A DNA stretch of 64,000 bases, taken from positions 186,001-250,000 of the forward strand of contig NZ_BSTF01000006.1 in NCBI RefSeq assembly GCF_030269365.1, given 5' to 3'. Source of the stretch: Lentzea sp. NBRC 102530. GTDB lineage: Bacteria; Actinomycetota; Actinomycetes; Mycobacteriales; Pseudonocardiaceae. Positions within the stretch are counted from its first letter, which is position 1; each line of letters begins with the position of its first letter. Of this stretch, positions 57,729-64,000 are shown piece after piece. The position numbers and the translations under genes are program-made. The notes under the pieces are model-generated. The model did no database searches. It was not told where the DNA came from and saw only the letters and a program-made list of their open reading frames with translations.

Positions 57729-60700
57729 TCAGCAGAGTGGCCTCGGGTCGACACCGGGGAAGTAGTGGTCCCAATGACGACTGGACAGGTGCGCCGTCGT
57801 AGTCGCACACACGCGGGCGGCGGTGGCCTCGGCGTCGAGGTCCCAGACGCGGACGGTGCGGTCCGCTCCCGCGGTCGCGAGCGTCCGGTTGTCCGGCGCG
57901 AACGCCACGCCCCACACCCGTTCGGTGTGACCGTGCAGCACTGCCCGCACCTGGGGGTTGCGGGGATCGCGCACGTCCCACACGCGGACGACGTCGTCGG
58001 TCGTACCGGCCGCGACGAGGGTGCCGTCGGGGGAGAAGGCGAGGCGTTGCAGCGGGCCGCCGTCGTTGGGCAGGGTGCCGAGTTTGCGCGGCTGTGCGGG
58101 ATCGCTGATGTCGTACAGCGCGCCGCTCGCGCCCTGGTTCGCGAACGCCACGACGGTGCCGCTGACGGCGACCGTGAACACCTCCTCGCGGCCGGCCTGG
58201 CCGCCGCGCCGGATCGGGCTCGGGTTCTCGTCGGTCTGCAGCGCCGGGTGCGCCCTGGGGTGCGCGGGGTCGCTCACGTCCCAGATCAGGAGTTCGCGGC
58301 TGCCGTTCGCGATGACCACCGTGCGGTCGTCCTGGGACAGCTCGAGCTGCCACACCGTGTCGGTCTCGGGGACGGCGAACCCGCCGACCTTGACCGGCTC
58401 GGCCGGGTCGGCGACGTTCCACAGCTCGACGACGCCGTCCTCGTCGGCGGCGACGAGCATCCTGCCGTCGTGGCTGAAGGCGGCGGCGACGACGGGGGCG
58501 TTGAACGTGATCGCCCTGGTGAGCTCGCGGGGCTTGGCGGGATCGCTGACGTCCCACAACGCGGCGTACTTCGAGGTCGAGCCGAACATGACGTCACCGA
58601 CGGGGCTGATGTCGATGGTCTGCGCATCGTCGTCCGGGGCGAACACCGGGAGCGTGGAGATCTCCTGGGCGTGCCGGTCCTCGGGGCGCCAGAGCTTGGT
58701 GGCTCCGTCGGAGGAGACGCCCGCGAAGTACCGCCCGCGCTTGTCGTAGTCGAGCTTCCAGATCGTCTCCCGGTGGTGCGGGTAGGTGAGGTTGGCCAGG
58801 TCGAGCACCCTGACCTCGGCATCGGTGGTGGCGGTGACCATGTGCCGCGAGTCCGAGCTGAACGCGACCGACCAGAGGGCGTCGCTGTGACCTCCGAGCA
58901 CGGAGACGAGCTGGACGTTGCGCGGGTCGCGCACGTCCCACAGGCGGGTGCTCTTGTCGCCGCCGCCGCTCGCGAGGAACCTGCCGTCGGGGGAGAACGC
59001 GACCGTGTGGATGTCGAAGGTGTGCCCGCTCGCCTTGCCGATGCCGACGGGGGCGCGGGGGTCGGTGACGTCCCACAGGCTCACGTCGTTGGCCGCGCCG
59101 CTGGCGACCGTGCGGCCGTCGGGGGAGAAGGCCACGGCGTAGACCGGGAAGTCGCCGGAGATGGTGGCGAGCAGTGCGCCGGTGGTGAGGTCCCAGAGCT
59201 TCACCGTGCGGTCCCAGGAGGCGGACGCGAGACGCGTGCCGTCGGTGCTGATCGAGATCGCGTGCACGAGCCACGTGTGGCCCTGCAGGGTGCGGGTGAG
59301 GGTGGCGGGTCCGGTGATGTCCCAGACGCGGACGGTCTTGTCCTCACCGCTGCTGACCAGCGATCGGCCGTCCGGCGTGAACTCCACGGCCTGCACCTGG
59401 CCGTCGTGGCCGGAGATGCGTGCCTTCTCGACGGGCTTGCGCGGGTCGGACACGTCGAAGAGGCGGACGAGGCCGTCCCACCCGGCCACGGCGATGGTCC
59501 TGCCGTCCGGGCTGAACGCCATGCCGTGGGTGGCGTGGTCGCCGGCGCGGACGCGGCTGAGCTCGGTGGGGTGGTGGGGGTCGGTGAAGTCCCAGATGAT
59601 CAGCGTGCGGTCGTCGCCCGCGGTGGCGAGGAGCTTCTTGTCGGGGCTGAACAGGGCGAACGACGCCGGCTCCGCGTGGCCGCTGACGACGGTGACCTGC
59701 GGTCCGGCAAACGTGCTCAGCAGGCTGTCGCGCGCGGCGGGGATGCCGGTGAGCCGGTAGGCGGCCAGCCGCAGCTGGCTCGCCAGGCCGGGGTCGCGTT
59801 CCTCGAGGTCGTCGGCCTCGGCGATGGCCTTCTGGGCGAGTGCGATGGTGCGTTGCTCGGTGGTCTGGCGTTGCGCTCGCACGGCGAACACCGTCGCTGT
59901 CGTGGCCACCAGCAGCAGTGTGGCGAGCAGCGCTACGACGCGCCTTAGGTTCGTGGTGCGGCGTCGGTCCGTGGCGAGGTCACGTTCGACGGCGGCCTTG
60001 CTGGCGTCCAGGAAGGCTTGTTCCAGGGCGTTGAGGGCGCCGGGGTCTCGCTGGGTCCAGTCGGTGGCCTGGGTGAGCGGGACTCCCCGGTACAGCGAGC
60101 CGGGGTCGCGGCCGTGGGCCTCCCAGTCGGCGGCCGCGGCGGTGAGCCTGCGGTGCACGCGGAGGTCGTCCCTGGCTTCCGCGACCCAGTCCTTGAGGCG
60201 GGGCCAGCTGCGGATGACGGCTTCGTGGCTGATCTCGACGCTGTCGCCGTGGACGGTGAGGATGCGCGCGTCCGCGAGGTGTTCGACGACCTCGTCTGCG
60301 GCGAGTTCGGACCGTTTGACGTGCCGTTTGGTGTCCTCGGTGCCTTCGCCGGGGGTGATGAGCCGAAGGAAGACCTGCCGGGCCTGCCGCTGCCGGGACT
60401 CGTCGAGGTCGTTGTAGGCCTTCTCGGCGGTGTTGGCGACGGCGCGGGCGATGCCGCCGCTCTCGTGGTAGCTCGCGAGGGTGAGGGTGTTGCCGCGCTT
60501 GCGGTGCCACGTCTCCAGCAGCGCGTGGCTGACGTGGGGGAGCACGCCCGCCTCGCCGGTGGCGTCGGCGATCAGCCTGGCCACCAGGCCGGTCTCCAGC
60601 GCGCAGCCGACCTCGACGGCCGGTTGGGTGATGGCCCGCCTCAGCTCGTCCGTCGTCATCGGTCCCACCAGGACCTGGGCGTCCTCGACGGCCTTGACCA

Positions 60701-61358
60701 GCTCGGGGTGGCGGGCGCAGTGGCCGTAGAAGTCTGCTCGCAGTCCGATGACGGTGTGTGCGGTGCGCCGGGTGAGGGCGGCGATGAACTCATTGCGGTG
60801 GGGGAGGGCGAAGATCTCCTCGAACTGGTCGACCACGAGGAGCGCGTCCGTCTCGGGGAGCGTCTCGTGGGTGCCCGGGGTGATCAGCTCGCCGTCCGTG
60901 CGGGCCAGCAGACCGGCCCTGAGCAGCGACGACTTGCCCGACCCCGACGCGCCGACGACGAGCACGACGTCGTGGTGCTCGAGCTTGCCCAGCAGCTTGC
61001 CGAGGAGCCGTTCCCGGCCGAAGAAGCGGTCCGCGTCGTCGACGGAGAACGCCTTCAGGCCGACGTAGGGGGAGTCGGCGCCGTGCGTCTCGGTTTCGGC
61101 CTCGCCGATCTCACGCCAGCGCCGCTCCCACAGGTCTTCGTCGCCGCCGCAGGCCCGCACGAACGCGAGCGCGACGGCGAGGCTGGGGAGTCGCTGGCCG
61201 CGGGCGGCGTCGGCGAGGGTGCTGGCGGAGTAGTGGCTGAGGCGGCCGAGTTCGCGGTAGCCGGGGGAGCCGGCCTTCTCGCGGAGCTTGCGCAGGTCGA
61301 ACGCGAACTGCTGGACGGGCCCGGCGAACGGGTCGAGCGGCTTCTCCGGGCGAGGCAT
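57729..61358 (-). CDS. HTH-STAND NTPase-WD40 protein
   Basis: 1209 residues. An N-terminal XRE-like HTH (about 15-75; FDLRKLREKAGSPGYRELGR) is followed by a STAND NTPase (nSTAND1 type, about 96-440) with Walker A GASGSGKSS (136-144) and Walker B DALLVVDQFEEIF (171-183). A winged-helix region (DSVEISHEAVIRSWPRLKDW), one membrane segment (about 475-497) and roughly fourteen WD40 repeats (540-1185; FSPDGRTVASG ... LWDVTDPR) complete it. Such proteins sense a ligand with the propeller and oligomerise; some STAND ATPases are phage-defence sensors. Single gene, bracketed by 19-bp direct repeats. Partner unknown. Confidence 0.9.
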   Translation of the reverse strand: MPRPEKPLDPFAGPVQQFAFDLRKLREKAGSPGYRELGRLSHYSASTLADAARGQRLPSLAVALAFVRACGGDEDLWERRWREIGEAETETHGADSPYVGLKAFSVDDADRFFGRERLLGKLLGKLEHHDVVLVVGASGSGKSSLLRAGLLARTDGELITPGTHETLPETDALLVVDQFEEIFALPHRNEFIAALTRRTAHTVIGLRADFYGHCARHPELVKAVEDAQVLVGPMTTDELRRAITQPAVEVGCALETGLVARLIADATGEAGVLPHVSHALLETWHRKRGNTLTLASYHESGGIARAVANTAEKAYNDLDESRQRQARQVFLRLITPGEGTEDTKRHVKRSELAADEVVEHLADARILTVHGDSVEISHEAVIRSWPRLKDWVAEARDDLRVHRRLTAAAADWEAHGRDPGSLYRGVPLTQATDWTQRDPGALNALEQAFLDASKAAVERDLATDRRRTTNLRRVVALLATLLLVATTATVFAVRAQRQTTEQRTIALAQKAIAEADDLEERDPGLASQLRLAAYRLTGIPAARDSLLSTFAGPQVTVVSGHAEPASFALFSPDKKLLATAGDDRTLIIWDFTDPHHPTELSRVRAGDHATHGMAFSPDGRTIAVAGWDGLVRLFDVSDPRKPVEKARISGHDGQVQAVEFTPDGRSLVSSGEDKTVRVWDITGPATLTRTLQGHTWLVHAISISTDGTRLASASWDRTVKLWDLTTGALLATISGDFPVYAVAFSPDGRTVASGAANDVSLWDVTDPRAPVGIGKASGHTFDIHTVAFSPDGRFLASGGGDKSTRLWDVRDPRNVQLVSVLGGHSDALWSVAFSSDSRHMVTATTDAEVRVLDLANLTYPHHRETIWKLDYDKRGRYFAGVSSDGATKLWRPEDRHAQEISTLPVFAPDDDAQTIDISPVGDVMFGSTSKYAALWDVSDPAKPRELTRAITFNAPVVAAAFSHDGRMLVAADEDGVVELWNVADPAEPVKVGGFAVPETDTVWQLELSQDDRTVVIANGSRELLIWDVSDPAHPRAHPALQTDENPSPIRRGGQAGREEVFTVAVSGTVVAFANQGASGALYDISDPAQPRKLGTLPNDGGPLQRLAFSPDGTLVAAGTTDDVVRVWDVRDPRNPQVRAVLHGHTERVWGVAFAPDNRTLATAGADRTVRVWDLDAEATAARVCATTTAHLSSRHWDHYFPGVDPRPLC

Positions 61359-61397
61359 GACGGGAATTGTTCCATCCGCTGGAATATCGTCATTCTC

Positions 61398-61416
61398 TAT
61401 AGCTTCAGTGTTGACT
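61398..61416 (-). repeat. Direct repeat, copy 2 (3' end of XRE gene)
   Basis: TATAGCTTCAGTGTTGACT on the plus strand. It contains the final codons and stop (S-Q-H-stop) of the XRE gene and lies 40 bp upstream of the STAND-WD40 start. One mismatch to copy 1. Confidence 0.7.
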
Positions 61417-62127
61417 AAAATAAATCACCAGGCGGTGTTCGGCCTCACCCGTTACGTGCAAAGACTCGAACACCAGGAGGTGAGGTCCCCAGCGTTCGGT
61501 GCCGGTGGCCGGGGGCAGGGCGGCCGCCGTGTCGTAACGACTGGTGAAGGGGGCGCCGGAGGTGAGGGAGAGTTCGAACGCGAGTGCCGCCGCGGAGTGG
61601 TCGCCCAGGTCCGCGGCGGCACGCAGGGCCCGGGCGCGGTCGGTCGCGATGGCGTCCCAGTCGGGGTAGTGGGTTCGCGCGGGCTCGCTGAAGGCGAAGC
61701 GGGCGAGATTCTGCTCGCCGCCGAGGCCGGAGATCGCGCGGAACCCGCCGGTGCAGGCGCGCACGTCGAGGGCGGGGGTGAGGACGGCGGCCGCGGTGGG
61801 TTCGAGGGCGGCGAGCGTGGCGAGGATCGTCGGGCGCAGCGGTGGCGGCGGGGCGGGGGAGCAGGTCGACCCGGCCTTGATCAGGCGGTACAGGTGCACG
61901 CGTTCGTCGGCGCTCAGGGCGAGGGCGTCGGCCAGGGAGGTGAGGACCTGGCCGGAGGGGGAGCGGTCGGTGCCGCGTTCGAGGCGGGTGAGGTATTCGA
62001 CGCTGATGCCGGCGCGGTCGGCGAGTTCGCCGCGGCGCAGGCCGGGGGTGCGGCGGCGTTCGGTGGTCGGGGGAGTGGTGGCTTCGCGGCGGGCGCGCAG
62101 GAAGCGGCCCAGGGCGTTGTCGGCCAT
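61405..62127 (-). CDS. XRE regulator with MmyB-like ligand domain
   Basis: 240 residues: an HTH about 5-75 (LGRFLRARREATTP, TPGLRRGELADRAGISVEYL, TRLERGTDRSPSG) and an MmyB-like C-terminal domain (about 100-235; NLARFAFSEPARTHYPDWDA, LGDHSAAALAFELSLTSGAP, VFESLHVTGEAEHRLVIYF). Members bind fatty acids or other small molecules and often repress adjacent oxidoreductase genes. Here an aldo/keto reductase is divergent across a 229-bp gap. ATG at 62127. Its last codons form one copy of the 19-bp repeat. Confidence 0.88.
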   Translation of the reverse strand: MADNALGRFLRARREATTPPTTERRRTPGLRRGELADRAGISVEYLTRLERGTDRSPSGQVLTSLADALALSADERVHLYRLIKAGSTCSPAPPPPLRPTILATLAALEPTAAAVLTPALDVRACTGGFRAISGLGGEQNLARFAFSEPARTHYPDWDAIATDRARALRAAADLGDHSAAALAFELSLTSGAPFTSRYDTAAALPPATGTERWGPHLLVFESLHVTGEAEHRLVIYFSQH

Positions 62128-62356
62128 GGCGGGTGAGCTTAGGGCTCGTTCCCCGGGGCGTTTCAGACCGGTTTGCGCCACACCTAGCGGCGTTGCGGAA
62201 GCACTCGACCTGTTCGTCACCGGCACACCGCGTTCCCGGCGCGGGACTCCCACCCGTCCGGTCCGGATCGCGAACTCCGGTGCGCGGCCGTCTCCGGCCA
62301 GAGGGGCCCTGAGCGGGTCTCCCTGGACCGCCGTGGGTGCGGCGATGCTGTCGATC

Positions 62357-63289
62357 ATGCGATACCGACTGTTCGGGCAGACCGGCCTGCGTGTCTCGGA
62401 GTTGTTGCTGGGCACGATGACGTTGCGTTCGGAGGAGGTGGCGCGGCCGGTGGTCGACGCGTACGCCGATGCCGGGGGGAACTTCCTCGACACCGCCTCG
62501 GCCTACGGCGAGAGCGAGGAGGTGCTGGGCGCGGTGCTGGGGCGGCGGGACCGGTTCGTGGTGGCGACGAAGTACTCGTTGTCGCGCGACCCCGGTGATC
62601 CGAACGCGGGTGGGAACCACCGCAAGAACCTGGTGGGGTCGTTGGAGCGGTCGTTGCGGCGGTTGCGCACGGACTACGTCGACGTGCTGTGGGTGCACGT
62701 GTGGGACCGGCACACGCCGGTCGAGGAGACGATGCGGGCGTTGGACGACGTGGTGCGGGCGGGGAAGGTGCTCTACGTCGGGGTGTCGGACGCGCCGGCG
62801 TGGGTCGTGGCGCGGGCGAACACGCTGGCCGAGTGGCGGGGCTGGTCGGCTTTCGCCGGTCTGCAGGTGCCGTACAGCCTGGTGTGGCGGGACGTGGAGC
62901 GGGAGTTGCTGCCGATGGCGTCGGCGCTGGGGCTGACGGTGGCGGCGTGGGCTCCGCTGGCCGCGGGGAAGTTGGCCGGTGGCACGCAGCGGTCCGGGCG
63001 GCTGTCGGAGCGGGAGGCGGCCGTGGCGGGGGCGGTGCGGGAGGTCGCCGGGGAACTGGGGGTGACGCCGGCGCAGGTCGCGTTGGCGTGGGTGCGCGGC
63101 AAGGGGGCGCTGCCGTTGGTGGGCGCGCGGACGCCGGAGCAGGTGCTGGACTGCCTGGGCGAGGTGGTGTTGCCGCCGGAAGCGGTCGCGCGCCTGGAGG
63201 CGGCGGCCCCGTTCGTGCGGGGCTTTCCGGCGGACTTCGTCGACGAGTGCGAGCCCGTCGCGTTCGGGGACGGCCTGGTGGTCAGGTGA
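62357..63289 (+). CDS. Aldo/keto reductase
   Basis: 310 residues, TIM-barrel aldo/keto reductase with the tetrad Asp45 and Tyr50 (NFLDTASAYGESEE), Lys72 (VVATKYS) and His114 (VLWVHVWD), and the C-terminal NADPH site (PLVGARTPEQVLDCLGEV). It reduces aldehydes or ketones with NADPH. ATG at 62357; an upstream ATG at 62345 is possible. Divergent from an MmyB-like XRE regulator, its probable controller. It overlaps the convergent DUF5703 gene by 8 nt. Confidence 0.92.
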   Translation: MRYRLFGQTGLRVSELLLGTMTLRSEEVARPVVDAYADAGGNFLDTASAYGESEEVLGAVLGRRDRFVVATKYSLSRDPGDPNAGGNHRKNLVGSLERSLRRLRTDYVDVLWVHVWDRHTPVEETMRALDDVVRAGKVLYVGVSDAPAWVVARANTLAEWRGWSAFAGLQVPYSLVWRDVERELLPMASALGLTVAAWAPLAAGKLAGGTQRSGRLSEREAAVAGAVREVAGELGVTPAQVALAWVRGKGALPLVGARTPEQVLDCLGEVVLPPEAVARLEAAAPFVRGFPADFVDECEPVAFGDGLVVR

Positions 63290-63494
63290 TGAGGCCTGGC
63301 ACCAGGGCGGGCTGGACCTTGCGGCGCAGCCACATCTTGCGGGAGCCGTCGCTGTAGAGCAGCGTGCGCGACAGTTCCCAGCCGGAGAACTCGGCCTGGA
63401 TGGCCAGCTGCGTGGTCGCGGCGCGGCGGGAGACACCGGGCGGCAGGCGCAGTGGCCTGTACTCCCAGTCTCCGTCGATCACCCCTTCGGTCAT
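63282..63494 (-). CDS. DUF5703 family protein
   Basis: 70 residues: WEYRPLRLPPGVSRRAATTQ, LAIQAEFSGWELSRTLLYSD, GSRKMWLRRKV. This is the complete DUF5703 pattern (Y-R-x-L-R-x-P ... W-E-L-x-R ... Y-x-D-G-x-R-x-x-W-L-R-R). Function unknown; common in Pseudonocardiales. The start overlaps the stop of the upstream beta-propeller gene by 4 nt, so the two are coupled. Confidence 0.85.
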   Translation of the reverse strand: MTEGVIDGDWEYRPLRLPPGVSRRAATTQLAIQAEFSGWELSRTLLYSDGSRKMWLRRKVQPALVPGLIT

Positions 63495-64000
63495 GGCGAG
63501 ATCACCTGTATCCCTCCGTTGTCGCCGGACGTCACGGTGACCCGTCCGGATTCCTGGTCGACGCTGACGGTGTTGGGTTGGCGCACGGTGGGGAACCGGT
63601 ACTTCTCGGCGGGTTCTCCACCGGCGACGTTGAGTCCGACCACCTCGTTGCGCTCGGTGAGGGTGATCCACGCGATGTCGCGCTTGGCGTCGTAGGCGAT
63701 GCCGTACGGGGTGCCGGGCATGGGGTAGCGCTGGCGCATGATCAGCGGGTTGATCGAGAACGCGATGAACTCGCCGCCGCGGGTGTCGACGACGAGCAGG
63801 CGGCCGTAGCGGTCGGGGACGCCGTTGGTGGCGCCGTCGCCCGCGCGCAGGCCGGCGCCGCGGGTTTCGGCGCCCTTGTCGTCGGTGGTCATCTCGAAGA
63901 CGGCGCTGCGGAGGCGGTCGAGTTCGACGTTGCGGCCGTTGACCTGGAACTTCAGCGTGGTGTCGCCCTCGGTGAACGTGCCGCCGGGGGTGATCTCGCC
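63491..64000 (-). CDS. YncE-like beta-propeller protein (5' end beyond window)
   Basis: At least 170 residues, open to the window edge. Blades such as GRLLVVDTRGGEFIAFSINP, GTPYGIAYDAKRDIAWITLT and NEVVGLNVAGGEPAEKYRFP end with GGIQVISP, a YncE/SMP-30-like propeller probably belonging to an exported lipoprotein. The N-terminus, including any signal peptide, is not in the window. Coupled to the DUF5703 gene downstream. An ATG at 63892 lies inside the protein and is not the real start. Confidence 0.75.
   Translation of the reverse strand, partial: GEITPGGTFTEGDTTLKFQVNGRNVELDRLRSAVFEMTTDDKGAETRGAGLRAGDGATNGVPDRYGRLLVVDTRGGEFIAFSINPLIMRQRYPMPGTPYGIAYDAKRDIAWITLTERNEVVGLNVAGGEPAEKYRFPTVRQPNTVSVDQESGRVTVTSGDNGGIQVISP

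Noticed and set aside
1..64000. CRISPR arrays, rRNA genes, complete insertion sequences
   Set aside because: No regularly spaced repeats, no rRNA-like stretch and no transposase with terminal inverted repeats were found by reading.

Overview
The window is about 72% GC by eye. It has the short intergenic gaps, 4-nt ATGA/GTGA gene overlaps and GTG/TTG starts typical of a filamentous actinomycete. Family content (DUF5994, DUF6307, DUF5753, DUF6355, DUF6801, DUF5703, AfsR-like TPR regulators, many GAF-ANTAR proteins) points to the Pseudonocardiales, for example a Lentzea- or Saccharothrix-like organism. That placement is inference from gene content only.

Left third (1-31.9 kb): chromosomal backbone dominated by stress and signalling genes. 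It opens with three broken genes: a Cys-rich small protein, a GNAT acetyltransferase and an AI-2E-type permease. The last two are fused tail to tail. Then come csbD, STAS proteins, four GAF-ANTAR regulators plus one GAF-only protein, two PP2C (SpoIIE-type) phosphatases, a transglutaminase-like protein, a fatty-acid desaturase, a GT4/alpha-toroid/GH130 carbohydrate operon, a proton antiporter and transaldolase. A type III polyketide synthase operon (PKS, ICMT-type methyltransferase, two FAD oxidoreductases) lies beside a truncated UbiA gene. At 27.2-29.5 kb an RsbQ-like hydrolase, a PAS-PP2C phosphatase and a STAS antagonist form one overlapping operon, resembling the Bacillus RsbQ-RsbP-RsbV energy-stress branch.

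Island (about 31.93-43.43 kb): visibly lower GC. Its left edge cuts off an nfeD-like gene (next to an intact SPFH/band-7 gene) and the N-terminal part of an AfsR-type regulator. Its right edge carries a tyrosine integrase and an AbrB-type gene against the 3' end of a tRNA-Leu(GAG). Cargo: a cytokinin-dehydrogenase-like flavoenzyme, a small secreted protein, three XRE regulators, a zinc-ribbon protein, a 5-formyl-THF cyclo-ligase-like protein, and a tight radical SAM-SPASM / COG3910-type ATPase / phosphotransferase cassette. That cassette is the best candidate here for an undescribed system.

Right third (43.5-64 kb): a frameshifted prenyltransferase-like gene in a strikingly G-rich stretch, an ABC transporter plus DesK-type two-component operon, LysR and PucR regulators, a GAP-family membrane protein, glutaminase, an M20 peptidase, an SDR and a hydrolase. 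A 1209-residue HTH-STAND-WD40 protein follows, bracketed by 19-bp near-identical direct repeats, then an XRE regulator, an aldo/keto reductase and a DUF5703 protein. A beta-propeller-like gene runs off the right end.
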